64,000 nucleotides of DNA from Yamagishiella unicocca (GCA_003116995.1 BDSL01000009.1:1466501-1530500); one strand, 5' to 3'; shown: positions 24,101 to 34,577, counted from the stretch's first letter. A program made the numbers and translations. Notes: a model not told the origin generated them from the letters alone.

Positions 24101-25833
24101 CTTGATGACGCCGACCGATGGAGGTTGAGCTCCGCAGGTTGACAGACGCCCCCGCCTACCTTCGCGGGACCTGAGACCCAACGCACATCCCCCAACACAT
24201 GTTTTTTGCCAAATAAAATATTTTTACCCCCGCCCAACATACACATGCCACCCAAGCCCCCACATGACGACGGCCTCCTGCTGCCTTCCCAGCCCACCAA
24301 TCCCATCCGTGAACTCCATTTGGGAGCCGTACCATTACACCGTCCTCTTCTCAAGCCTGATGATGACGTCCCATGCCGCCAGTGAAGGGAGTCTTGGCTT
24401 GCGTCCAGCAGCCATCTAACCGCGGCAGCAGCAGCGCGGCACATCTCGTCGCCACCGCATCGCCAGCATCCGAATGAAGCTCGCTCCGCCACCTGCAACC
24501 TGCTGCGGCGCTGAAGCATTGATTGGTTGGTTGGTTATCTAAGGTCATGCGAGTAATAATAACGGGGAGCGACAGCGTGACGCGCGCTACGTAAGCCCTG
24601 TTCGCATATCCCGGATGTCCCAGAAAGAGGCGATTCCGACAACAAAACCCTACCAATGCAATCGCGTGTAACTCGTGAGGAACCCACCTGCCAACGGGGT
24701 CTTGTCCGAGCAAAGTCTCCGAGATGATGAATCGCCTCAGCTGCAGGACGAAGGCGAGTTGCCGTACATCGTTCATTCTTGATGACGCCGACCGATGGAG
24801 GTTGAGCTCCGCAGGTTGACAGACGCCCCCGCCTACCTTCGCGGGACCTGAGACCCAACGCACATCCCCCAACACATGTTTTTTGCCAAATAAAATATTT
24901 TTACCCCCGCCCAACATACACATGCCACCCAAGCCCCCACATGACGACGGCCTCCTGCTGCCTTCCCAGCCCACCAATCCCATCCGTGAACTCCATTTGG
25001 GAGCCGTACCATTACACCGTCCTCTTCTCAAGCCTGATGATGACGTCCCATGCCGCCAGTGAAGGGAGTCTTGGCTTGCGTCCAGCAGCCATCTAACCGC
25101 GGCAGCAGCAGCGCGGCACATCTCGTCGCCACCGCATCGCCAGCATCCGAATGAAGCTCGCTCCGCCACCTGCAACCTGCTGCGGCGCTGAAGCATTGAT
25201 TGGTTGGTTGGTTATCTAAGGTCATGCGAGTAATAATAACGGGGAGCGACAGCGTGACGCGCGCTACGTAAGCCCTGTTCGCATATCCCGGATGTCCCAG
25301 AAAGAGGCGATTCCGACAACAAAACCCTACCAATGCAATCGCGTGTAACTCGTGAGGAACCCACCTGCCAACGGGGTCTTGTCCGAGCAAAGTCTCCGAG
25401 ATGATGAATCGCCTCAGCTGCAGGACGAAGGCGAGTTGCCGTACATCGTTCATTCTTGATGACGCCGACCGATGGAGGTTGAGCTCCGCAGGTTGACAGA
25501 CGCCCCCGCCTACCTTCGCGGGACCTGAGACCCAACGCGCATCCCCCAACACATGTTTTTTGCCAAAATATTTTTACCCCCGCCCAACATACACATGCCA
25601 CCCAAGCCCCCACATGACGACGGCCTCGCTCCTGCTGCCTTCCCAGCCCACCAATCCCATCCGTGAACTCCATTTGGGAGCCGTACCATTACACCGTCCT
25701 CTTCTCAAGCCTGATGATGACGTCCCATGCCGCCAGTGAAGGGAGTCTTGGCTTGCGTCCAGCAGCCATCTAACCGCGGCAGCAGCAGCGCGGCACATCT
25801 CGTCGCCACCGCATCGCCAGCATCCGAATGAAG
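21108..25833. repeat. Tandem array of seven 677-bp units
   Basis: Seven near-identical units begin at 21135, 21812, 22489, 23166, 23843, 24520 and 25197, each opening with attgattggttggttggtt, preceded by about 27 bases of a unit end. The period is exactly 677 bp for the first six. Only a few substitutions separate the copies; the seventh has a 5-bp deletion in its A/T-rich stretch and a 3-4 bp insertion near 25627. Long minus-strand open frames (281 codons) straddle unit junctions, but 677 is not a multiple of three and they match no family I know, so I treat them as incidental. Satellite DNA, a non-coding RNA cluster or a transposon-internal repeat are all possible. Confidence 0.95.
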
Positions 25834-25950
25834 GTCCGCGACCTGTAGCCTGCGGGGAGCATTGGGTAATTTACATCTTGCGGGTAATAAAAGGGGAGCA
25901 ACAGCACGCATGAAGCGCGCTCGCGCAAGTCCTGTTCACATATCCCGGAT
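25834..25950. repeat. Diverged eighth copy of the 677-bp unit (start only)
   Basis: After the seventh unit the sequence continues with recognisable but mutated unit-start sequence: acctgtagcctgcgggg, then gggtaataaaaggggagc, then catgaagcgcgctcgcgcaa, then cacatatcccggata. These correspond to the same order of blocks in an intact unit. Similarity fades near 25950, as expected at the edge of an array homogenised in its middle. Confidence 0.7.
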
Positions 25951-27480
25951 AGCTGCGAGGGAGTCCTCATGTCACTCGCTCTATACTGCACGAGCCACAA
26001 CCCTTCTGCCCACCTATAGTTGTAGGAGTGCCTTGAGTTTCTGCCCAGTCTATGGTGATGATGCAGCGCGCTGGCAGGATGTCCAGCAGCAGGATGTCCT
26101 TCCACAATTGGGACTCGTGAAGGGCAAGCGAGCCATATTTCCCAGAGTAGATCGTGTGACATCATGATTATCCTGTAAGATTCACCTGCAATAACAGGAG
26201 TGCGGACGGTAAGCTGTCGTTGCAGAGCTGCCTGGCAACCTGCAGCTGTTTCCGTTCCTTCCGAGTACATCGCTTCAGAACAGCGGCGCAGCAGCGAGAC
26301 AGCGTAAAATTGGCATTTCGTCGAGAGATCGCGAAGAAGCGTAGGAACAGTTCGGAAACAGGCCCAAAGCTCAGCTACACCCTGCTTACGATATTCGCAG
26401 TGCCCCCGCCGGCCGACGTAAGCTTCTCTGTGGGACGTTATCATATGTTATAAGAGATAAGTGAGATAATGTGGATTACAGGCATTGGATCTCTGCGCTA
26501 TAGGTATTGGATCTCTGCATCTGCAGAAATGTCATGGCATCAATCGCAAAGCCAGAGGCCCAGCCCTGACGGATCATTTTGAATTTTACCTACAAGGGCA
26601 TGTTCCTATGAATAAGACATAGTTTGAAGCCCCTGCCCTTGTTATCGTACAGGAGAGTTGGGAAAGACAAGTGGCCTGGTACCAGGATCGCGCTTGTAAA
26701 GAGATACTTAGCCTAACATAAGTCTTTGTGACATTTTCAGCACTCTTTTAGGCAGCGGGTTGCAAGGATTACATGTTATCCGCGACTCTCGCGCTCCTTT
26801 CTTCTGACAATATGGGTGTTGGGCCCCGGAACGGGCCCGCACAGTTCGCCACGCTTTGGCCACAAAGGTTTAACTGGCGGAACGTGTTTAACGAGGACAC
26901 TTGCTCAGGCCACCGGTACATGGCGCGGAAATTCGGTAGGGCTCCTCCGTCGTGTTCCACACCCACGGCCTTTAGGGCAAAGCATTGGGGCTGGGGGGAC
27001 TGAGCGGGGGCTGTCTTTACAGTCCACCCCGCACACCGGCCCCCTTGCCGCTTTTACACTGGAACGCGGCACAGGAAGCTTCCAGGCCCGCTACACCACT
27101 GCTCCCTATCGTGCCTCCCACTGCGTCCAGCTTTCATCGACCTGACCGCATTGGGCCCCCAACCCCGCTGGCTGGCTGGGCCCCGTTCCGGTCTGACACC
27201 CCCGGCCCCGCACTGCCATGCGGCTTCACACCCAGCAGCTGGAGGCAACCCCCATGCCGTGACCGCATGCAAGTACCCACATCCATTTGGGTCCCACGTC
27301 TACACCCAACTGCACCTCGTCCCCATCACCTCCTCCCCTTCCCTCCTGCTCCTTCGCGCACCCGGAAGCACTCCTTAGGGCCCCCCACCGCTCCACCGCT
27401 CCATAAAGGGCACCCGGCGGTCCCGCATCTTCCATTGCCCCGCTCACTGCCCCGGGCCTCCCGGCCCGGCTGTCCCAGTT
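25951..27480. other. Unassigned region
   Basis: Base composition is close to neutral here, unlike the neighbours. The open frames are short and lack family similarity. A 17-bp direct repeat (aggcattggatctctgc and aggtattggatctctgc) lies at about 26481-26520. I see no exon structure I can defend. Confidence 0.5.
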
Positions 27481-27481
27481 T

Positions 27482-28327
27482 TTGTCGGTGCTACTCGGCT
27501 TTACTTTTCAGTGCCGACCTACGGGGGTTTCCCTCTCATACCCCTTGCTGCCCCGCTCCCCATCTCCGTTCCTCCATTGGAGATCCCCCTCACCGACCAC
27601 CAGATTCTCTGCTCCCACACATAAGTTGCACACTCCCTCACCGGCGGCAACACCCGAACCTCCTCCGTCGAGCTGCCGCCGTCCCCGCCGCTGCAACCCT
27701 CCCGTCCCCCCGCCGCCGGCCCGGCTCCCTCGCTCGCGTCCCCCACCCCCACCCCCCGCGCCACAACCGCAGCCCGCCCAACTGCCCTGTCCACCCGCCC
27801 AAATGCCTCTTCCACACCCTCGTGGCCGCCTCGCAGCTTGCCTAGGCCCCCGCTCTCACGGCCACGGCCCACCCGCCTTCATTCCGCCCTCAACCACGCA
27901 GCAGGCTGCGCGAGATGACTCCCGTGCGCAAATCGGTCTTCTCGCCACCACCCCCTACCGCTGCCGTCCGCCTCGGCTACGCCTCCAACGCCCGCCAGTC
28001 CCGCCCAAGCAGCCAGTAGGTCCGCGGCGCAGGAAAAAGTTGGAACATCATTATGCACATGAGCAACATGTGCGCCGCACCCCAGCTTTCTCTCGTGGCC
28101 TCAACGCCCAAACCCATTACACCACCAGAGGCCATCCCGCACCAACAGGGACACCAGGCCACACCCGCTGCCCCATGAGGACCATATATTTGACCACTAG
28201 CCCACCGCGGCGCACAATGTGCACCACACTGTCGTCTGAGTCCGAACTGCAGAAGTCATTCCGCATGCCGCGCTTTCCGCGACAGAAGTCCACGGGCAAG
28301 GACAGCGGTGTCGATCATAACAAGTGA
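27482..28327 (+). other. C-rich, Pro-rich low-complexity open frame
   Basis: A 281-codon plus-strand frame rich in Pro, Ser, Arg and His ends in a more normal-looking basic tail (QKSFRMPRFPRQKSTGKDSG). Much of its length is a pyrimidine-rich strand that reads as Pro-rich in any frame. Its beginning overlaps a copy of the dispersed repeat module tttacttttcagtgccgacc, which elsewhere lies in introns. I do not consider it a demonstrated gene; it could be an exon of a Pro-rich protein. Confidence 0.2.
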
Positions 28328-28718
28328 GGGATTATGAGTTTTAGATTGCAGCAATATCCGCGTAACTTCCTTCGGTGTCGAACCATCTTTGAGCACGGGC
28401 TATTGTTTGGTACGAGATACAACAACTACCGGTAGTCGACTGAATTCAAGATGGTATCTTCTATGTCGACTTCAATATATGTGCAAGGAGACGGAAAGAA
28501 AGGAGCATTTGAAGGTTTGGCGAGGAACACGGCACGTCACTTTGGCCAGCTTCGGCAGTGCATTTCCTAATGCCATTTGGACACCTTCCGCATACTTTAA
28601 TAGCTAGATACGCGAGCACTATCACACTTCAAGGCCATAAATATCGCTTTGCCTGCCCGATGACGTCCGAAAGCTTTTGCCGCCAATCTCAGTTCATCTT
28701 CCGTGGTAGCCCGGCAAC
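28328..28718. other. Upstream region of the CCT4-like gene
   Basis: No open frame of note. The sequence is less GC-rich than the flanks, as is common for algal promoters and 5' leaders, but I recognise no specific element. Confidence 0.4.
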
Positions 28719-30599
28719 ATGCCCCCAAAACAAGAGGACGAGCTTTACAAGTGCGTATTGTTGGCAGAACCCGTTGTTGCTAAGCGCGAGTGTCTTGGCG
28801 CTTACGGTCGGCGCGCCCGCGTGACACAGGGAGAGCGCCCGGAAGAAGGGCGTCCGCACCTCGAACATAGCGGCAGCTAAAACTGTGGCTGATGCTGTAC
28901 GAACAAGCCTTGGGCCCCGTGGTATGGACAGGATGGTGAGCTAGGGCGCGTCGGTTGGACTCAGCATGCGAAGCAGAGCTGCGTCGCGGCAACCGGTGCA
29001 TGCTCGCCTGCGCAGGTGTCCTCACCTAACGGCGAGGTCAGCATCACCAACTACGGCGCCACTATCCTTCAAAAGGTGACTGTGACGCAACCGGCGGCCA
29101 AAATGCTTGTGGAGCTGTCGGTATCGCAGGTGCGCCCCCCGCAGCACTGCAGCCCACAATTACCGCTGGCGGCTTTTAGTACCTGTGGTGTTTGAATTGC
29201 TAACTGTCGCTCGGGCTGCCCCGCATTGCAGAACGTCGTGGCGGGCGACGGCACGACGTCAGTGGTGGGCATCTGCGATGCCCTCCTCAAAATGTGTCAG
29301 GACCTGCTGGAGAAGGGAGTGCACCCCACCATCATATCGAACGCCTTCAACAAGGCCGCGGGGAAGGCCTGTGAGGTGCGGGTGTCAGCGGACTATGGGG
29401 GGCGGGAGGGTGTTTAGCTTGTTGGGCAGGTGATGGGGCGCGTGCCGGATGCAGCTGCCGCAGCAGCCAGTCGGAACGTGGGATATTCCGCTGACGTTAA
29501 CGGCAGGCAGAGACGATGGCGGGAGATGCCGCATGGGTGCATCTGCTTCACTCCAGCCGAAGCCTGGTCCCGATGTCCTGGAGAGGGAGGGAGCATCCCG
29601 TCCCCACGAAGGGAGGAGGGCAGGCTGGCAGGGAGGGTGCGGGGTGAGCACGTGGGTGTAAGTCGCGTCGATGGGCAAGTGGGTTTCAGACGCGTCGGTC
29701 TCGTGTCATACGCCACGGCGTTGCAGTGGCCACAGCCTCCGCTCACCGGACGAGAGGCATCATCGGTAACCATGAGCAATGAGGTTGTGGCAGTACCCAT
29801 AACGCGACGGCCACCGCCGGCGGGACTCCCCCATGCAGAAATGGCTCGATGAGCTGGTGGTTTTCAGACCACTGCGATTAGAGAACGGGTATCCAGCGTC
29901 GTGCAGTGGGCAGCGGGGCGGGGCGGGATGAGGGGCGTGCACCTGCACCGTTTATGCTGGTAGTGGAGGAGGGGCCGTTGCAGGGCAACGCCGCAAAGAT
30001 TGCGCAGAGGCGAGGGGTCGAGTTCGGGTGCGTAAGAAGGGTGAAGGACGCTGAGGAGGAGGGCGGGAAGGCGCGCGACGGCGCAGCAAAGGTGTGGGAC
30101 GCTGCGGAACGGAGGGGTCGGGGACGGAGGGGTCACGGCGCGCCTGCTGTGGTGGATTGGGGCATGTTACAAGGCAAGGCTGAGGGCAGGGAGGCAAGAA
30201 GGGGAATGATCTGGTGCTGGGGACACGCTGCTGGTCTGTCTATGCGATGTGCGGTGGAGGTGGCTGGAGGGGCCGCGTGGGACGAAGCGGCATGGCGGGG
30301 GCCAGGGCGGGGCAAGATACGCCGGGTAGGACCGTGTGCGGCTGTGTGGTGTGGGTTCGGGTTGGTGCGGAACGCTCACCTGGTGCGCGGTGACGTGCAT
30401 GCGGCCCGAGGGCTTGTGCGCCGGGTACACGGCCCCGGTGTCTTTCCGTTGCAGCCAACGAGCCCTTTCCCTCTCCCTGCCGCACCTCAACTCTTTATTC
30501 CCCCCCATGTCCCTCCCTCCCATGGTGTTTTCAGATCCTGGAACCATCGCCATCCCGGTAAACATGGACGACCGCGAGAGCCTCATCCGGGCAGCCAAA
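28719..30599 (+). pseudogene. CCT4: Truncated CCT4-like (TCP-1 delta chaperonin) copy
   Basis: Five exons match the N-terminal equatorial/intermediate part of CCT delta: 28719-28750, 28830-28935, 29016-29129, 29232-29375 and 30535-30599. Diagnostic pieces are [37 protein letters not shown] and the PVNMDDRESLI segment. The first four join in phase. The fifth is 65 nt where 66 is needed: it reads atcctg then accatcgccatcccg with one base missing near 30541, so the frame breaks. The ATP-site motif normally TNDGATIL reads TNYGATIL (TAC at 29052-29054), and the usual Asp before the GDGTT loop region is Asn. Nothing after the sixth segment of the family (apical and C-terminal domains, about 400 residues) follows. 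Best read as a decayed partial duplicate; an assembly error could explain the frameshift but not the whole pattern. Confidence 0.75.
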
Positions 30600-30851
30600 G
30601 TAAGTGGGGCTGGGGAGCGGGAGGCGGGGGGGCCGGGGGCGGGAAGGGGGTTTGAGGGGAAAGGGAGCCCGGGTAGTTCGAGGATATCGTTAGGGTTGGC
30701 TGGCGGAGTTGGAGGTCGTGAAAACCCCCAAAACCTCCCCCCCTCCCCGACCCCCCAACCCCACCCCGCAGCGCCTCGTCCCCATCACGGAGCCCTCCGG
30801 CTGCTCCTCTCCCGCCCCACCCCCCAATTTGTGTCGCGCCGTTCGACAGGC

Positions 30852-32323
30852 ATGGAGCGGGACTGGAGCCGCGCCCAGGCCAAGCTGCGCTTCCGGCAGC
30901 TGGTGCGCAGGAACTGCCCAGGTGGGGTCTCGGGGGGCCCTCGCTGTGAGGGCCTGCGTCCCTCTTCGCCCCCGGGACTCCCGGGTGGGTCTTAGGTTCG
31001 ACAAGCCCCGCTCGACCATGCCCAACGACCTCACCAAGTTCCCCAGCATGTAACCCAAGACGGGCCCATTCCTAGAAACGTTTAGCTACATCGCTCGGGG
31101 GTCTTGTTGGGTTTGGTTGGGGTTCGACCGAGCTACCGGTCGCTTCTCAAACCCCGGAACCCTCCCCCTCCTGCCTCCGCCGCGGGGTCCTTGTTTCCGT
31201 TCGCCTAGGAGTCGCAGCCGCCATAGACATGGCCGCCGAAGGTCGACATACGACCTCCGAGTTTTCGTTTCCTCAACCAAGTTTTCCAGCATGCCTTTCC
31301 AAACGTATGTCCCAAACGTTCTTTCCTTCGTAAACGGGTTTTCCTTGTAACCTCCCCCCTCCCCCCTGTAGTGCTCACAACACTCCCTCCCTCCCGGCCC
31401 CGTTACTCAGGCGGCGCTCCCCAGGTCGACCAGCTGCGCGCCTTCCTGCGGGAGCACTACTGGTCGCTGCTGCTGGTGTTGGACCACTACTCGGCCACGT
31501 ACGCCGGCACCGCAGACCCCTTCAACATGCACCAGGCGGCGTGGACGGAGCTGACCGAGCAGACGGGCGTGGGAGGAGATCCGGCGGCGATGGCGGCGGC
31601 GGCGGCAGGCGCTGACGGCGGGATGGTGGTCCCTGGGGCCTGCCGAGCTGGCCCGCATCTTCCTGGCCGCCACCCTGTACGACAACAAGGCGGGCGACGA
31701 GGCCAGGGTGCGTCGCACTGCGCATCGCCGTGGATGACGTGGTCTGGCGGCCTCGTCCGGAGGGGGGGAGGGTTGCATGCAAGCAAGACCCGTGCACTGA
31801 GGCCACCGAGCAGCAACTGTAGCGCCGTACCGAGGCGGACGGCTGTAGTCACGCGGGTGGTGCCAGCTCGTTAGGTTGGGCACCAGCCGCCACGAACCCA
31901 GAAAACACAATCGTGACATCAACCCCATCCCACCACGACCACTCAGCACTTTCCCAGCTTCCCCCACCCCGCAAGTCGCAAGTGGTCCCCCCAACGCCAC
32001 GGCCCCTTTCCCCCTTCCCCCTGGTCCCTCTCGCTCCCGCCCCTCCGCAGCCCACCCCCGGCACCTCGCTGATGCGCTCCCAGTGGGTCGAGCTCCTCCT
32101 GCGCACTGCCGCCGCCAAGTTCCTGTTGGGCGCCGCCTCGGGGTCCGCAGCGGGGACCACCGGCGCCGCCAGCAGCGCCAGCAGCAGGACCCTCTCGGGC
32201 GAGCTGGGAAGGGTCGGCGGCCAGAGCGGGGGGCGGGCGGCCGGGGCCGCAGCATCAATCGGCCAATGCTACCGTTCGCTCGGGCTCCTGCCTGAACGGT
32301 GTTGCCCCCCCCCCCCGATGTAG
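30852..32323 (+). CDS. Unrecognised multi-exon gene with apparent frameshift
   Basis: Three exon-like blocks are visible: from ATG at 30852 to about 30926 (MERDWSRAQAKLRFRQLVRR), 31425-31707, and from 32051 onwards. Exon 2 begins VDQLRAFLREHYWSLLLVLD and later reads PAELARIFLAATLYDN, but the second part is in a different frame from the first. The switch falls in a GGC/GCG-rich run at about 31575-31640. Exon 3 reads SLMRSQWVELLLRTAAAKFL, then low complexity to a stop at 32323. The order 'HYS-DPFNM-W-EL', 'LARIFLAA', 'MR-W-E-L-R' recalls a conserved protein type of flagellate eukaryotes, but I cannot name it. It could be a gene with a very short intron, a sequencing indel, or a pseudogene. Confidence 0.35.
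31178..31352 (+). repeat. Dispersed intronic repeat, family A, fullest copy
   Basis: Blocks in order: ggggtccttgtttccgttcg, cctaggagtcgcagccgcca, ggtcgacatacgacctccga, accaagttttccagcatgcc, aaacgtatgtcccaaacg, aaacgggttttccttgtaac. It lies between exons 1 and 2 of the unrecognised 30.9-kb gene. Confidence 0.8.
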
Positions 32324-32638
32324 ACGTGCACATTGGCCTGCACGCTGCGCGCTCTCAAGGACGCACTCGGGTTGCTCAGCGGTTTCTACCGTAACGCTCG
32401 TGTCGCGGGAATCCAGGTACGGGCTGCGAGAGTGGTGCAACGCGCTGCGGACATCCTGCCGGGGGGGGGGCGCCACTCCCGGACCCAGCTGCCTGCCGCC
32501 GCGACATGACACCCTAGTGTGCCTTCGTCCTGTCCTGAATCGCTTAAATGTCTTGAATCGCTTGAATGTCCTGACTCGTTCGAATGTCCTGACTCGCTCT
32601 GAGTGGACTGATTCATTTGGACGTCCCGACTCGTTTGA
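32324..32638. other. Intron or intergenic sequence with 17-18 bp repeats
   Basis: A run of at least 12 C at about 32305-32318 precedes it. At about 32530-32645 variants of tgtcctgaatcgcttgaa recur about six times in tandem. A short coding-like stretch at 32340-32415 (ALKDALGLLSGFYRNARVAG) ends at a gtacgg donor and might be an upstream exon of the next gene. Confidence 0.4.
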
Positions 32639-33481
32639 ACGCTCCTGACCTCGCTCGAAAAGATCAAGGACGCTGCAGCCCCGCAAGTTTCGCCATCTTG
32701 CTCCAGTCTACTAGACCCGTGCCGGCCAACCCGCCCTGTCCCTGGCCACGCCCGTGCCCAGCAGAACCGCAAGCCGGGCATTGACCTGGGACAGCCATAC
32801 CCTCTGCACGAGCTCTATAGGGACTCGCAGCCCCTCGTGCAGGGCAGCCGGCTGCTGTACGAGGCTGTGCGGCCCGCGGACAACAAGCGTGTTGTGGTCA
32901 AGTTTGCGCGGTCCTACGGAGTGGAGGTGCACCGGACGTGGGCAAGCCGCGGCCTGGCGCCACAGCTCTTCCTGCATCAAGTGCTGCCGGGCGGCTTCCA
33001 CCTGGTGGAGATGGAGCTGTTGGACGAGCAGGACGGCTGGCTGCCGCTGGTCGCTGTCACGGACGCGACGGAGGCCGCCGCGGCGGAGGAGGCGGCGCTG
33101 CGGGCCCTGGCGGATGCTCACGGCAGCAGCAGCCCCGCATGCGTGCACGGTGACGCGCGCCGAGCCAATTGCATGGTGCGGCCCCAGCCCATACCAGACA
33201 GCAGTGGTGTCAGCGGCGGCGGCGGGTGGGAAGTGCGCTTCGTGGACTTCGAGTTTTCCGGTGTGGAGGGTGAGCACGTGTACCCCGCTCCCCTGAACCC
33301 CGACATCTCGTGGGCGGAGGGTGCAGCGTACGGACGGCCCCTGCATACGAGTCACGACGTTCACCTGCTGCGTCAGCGTGACGGTGGCGTCCCGGCCCGC
33401 ATGAGGGAGCTCCAGGGGTGGGGTGTTGTTCCCGACGAGCGCAGGTGGGAGGGGTGGTGGGTGCAGCGCTCAAGGAGATAG
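32639..33481 (+). CDS. Kinase-fold protein (APH / fungal-type kinase-like), C-terminal exon
   Basis: A single open exon ends at TAG 33479-33481. In order it shows the ATP-lysine strand (RVVVKFARSYG), the hinge (FHLVEMELLD), a catalytic loop of the aminoglycoside-phosphotransferase kind (CVHGDARRANCMV: HGD with Asn five residues after the Asp), and the metal-binding strand VRFVDFEFSG. These are followed by the YPAPLNPDISWAEGA / HDVHLL tail seen in fungal-type kinase-like proteins. In-frame stops upstream end near 32637 and no ATG precedes the domain, so the true start lies in an upstream exon I could not fix. The substrate is unknown; such domains are often multicopy in volvocine genomes. Confidence 0.6.
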   Translation, partial: TLLTSLEKIKDAAAPQVSPSCSSLLDPCRPTRPVPGHARAQQNRKPGIDLGQPYPLHELYRDSQPLVQGSRLLYEAVRPADNKRVVVKFARSYGVEVHRTWASRGLAPQLFLHQVLPGGFHLVEMELLDEQDGWLPLVAVTDATEAAAAEEAALRALADAHGSSSPACVHGDARRANCMVRPQPIPDSSGVSGGGGWEVRFVDFEFSGVEGEHVYPAPLNPDISWAEGAAYGRPLHTSHDVHLLRQRDGGVPARMRELQGWGVVPDERRWEGWWVQRSRR

Positions 33482-33652
33482 ATGCATGGCGGCCTTCGGT
33501 GGACAAGGTGGCGGCTGGCGGAACGGCAAGGAGCTCGGCGGCCGCCGCAAGCCTCGCTGCAAGGCGGTCGCGGCAAGGGCTGCCGGCGTTGGGCGTTGGG
33601 TTTATGCACTCAGCAGCGGGAGTTAGGATCGGCATCGTAGGTTAACAGCAAA

Positions 33653-33702
33653 GACTGAGTAACAATCAGGACTCAGTTCTGAGTCCTGATTGTTACTCAG
33701 TC
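33653..33702. repeat. Perfect 24-bp inverted repeat, 2-base loop
   Basis: Arm 33653-33676 (gactgagtaacaatcagg plus actcag) is followed by tt and its exact reverse complement at 33679-33702. The hairpin could extrude as a cruciform or fold in RNA. It lies about 170 bp after the kinase-like stop codon. Confidence 0.95.
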
Positions 33703-33768
33703 CTTGGTTGTTACTCAGTCCCTGGTTGTTACTCCTGATTGTTACTCAGTCCTTGGTTGTTACTGAAG
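33703..33768. repeat. Direct repeats of the palindrome's half-site
   Basis: After the palindrome, gttgttactcagtc-type motifs recur in direct orientation (cttggttgttactcagtc, cctggttgttactcctg, attgttactcagtc, cttggttgttactg). One arm has been re-copied several times. Confidence 0.85.
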
Positions 33769-34064
33769 AGGATTAGAGATAAGCTTGTCCAGGGGTGGCG
33801 AGGTGACCCGGTTAGTTATACGACATAGGAAACGGAAAACAATTGCCGAGGAAACGTATTTGATCACGCGTATGTTCGTACATGCCGGAGAACTTGGGTT
33901 GCCGCGGGGGGCCAAAGAGCGCAGGTAGGCCAAGCAAGGGGGACTGGTGCCGTTGGCGCCGGAGCCCAAGAGATGGCAATGGAGGCGAAAGAAGTTCATT
34001 TTGTGGTGCATGGGTAAACGTTGGCGTGCGGATACAAATGTTGATACTACGTGCGCCCGCGGCG
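33769..34064. other. Intergenic, no gene seen
   Basis: Unique sequence between the palindrome and the 27-bp minisatellite. No supported coding or RNA feature was found. Confidence 0.4.
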
Positions 34065-34577
34065 CCTGTGCAGATCGCTGAGGCAATTGATCCTGTGCAG
34101 ATTGCTGAGGCAATTGATCCTGTGCAGATCGCTGAGGCAATTGATCCTGTGCGGATCGCTGAGGCAATTGATCGTGTGCAGATCGCTGAGGCAATTGATC
34201 CTGTGCAGATCGCTGAGGCAATTGATCCTGTGCAGATCGCTGAGGCAATTGATCCTGTGCAGATTGCTGAGGCAATTGATCGTGTGCAGATTGCTGAGGC
34301 AATTGATCGTGTGCAGATTGCTGAGGCAATTGATCGTGTGCAGATTGCTGAGGCAATTGATCCTGTGCAGATTGCTGAGGCAATTGATCGTGTGCAGATT
34401 GCTGAGGCAATTGATCGTGTGCAGATTGCTGAGGCAATTGATCCTGTGCAGATTGCTGAGGCAATTGATCGTGTGCAGATTGCTGAGGCAATTGATCGTG
34501 TGCAGATTGCTGAGGCAATTGATCCTGTGCAGATCGCTGAGGCAATTGATCCTGTGCAGATCGCTGAGGCAGTTGGT
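34065..34577. repeat. 27-bp minisatellite, 19 units
   Basis: Nineteen head-to-tail 27-bp units (cctgtgcagatcgctgag then gcaattgat) fill the interval. Variation is almost limited to P/R-type (cct or cgt) and c/t at the atcgctg/attgctg position. As 27 is a multiple of three, several frames stay open: plus PVQIAEAID, minus DQLPQQSAH and SAICTGSIA. No flanking coding potential, signal peptide or start supports translation, so this is called as DNA repeat only. Confidence 0.95.

Noticed and set aside
21643..25196. 281-codon minus-strand open frames repeated in the 677-bp array
   Set aside because: They straddle unit junctions, the period is not a multiple of three, they overlap other open frames, and the peptide resembles no family.
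27226..28299. Minus-strand Gly/Val-rich frames at 27.2-28.3 kb
   Set aside because: They mirror the C-rich plus strand and show no domain or exon boundaries.
29430..29852. 140-codon plus-strand open frame within the CCT4-like intron 4
   Set aside because: It lies in the 1.2-kb intron between matching CCT exons and has no similarity; several overlapping frames are equally long.
34065..34577. CRISPR-like regular repeats
   Set aside because: The 27-bp units are contiguous with no unique spacers, and the context is eukaryotic.
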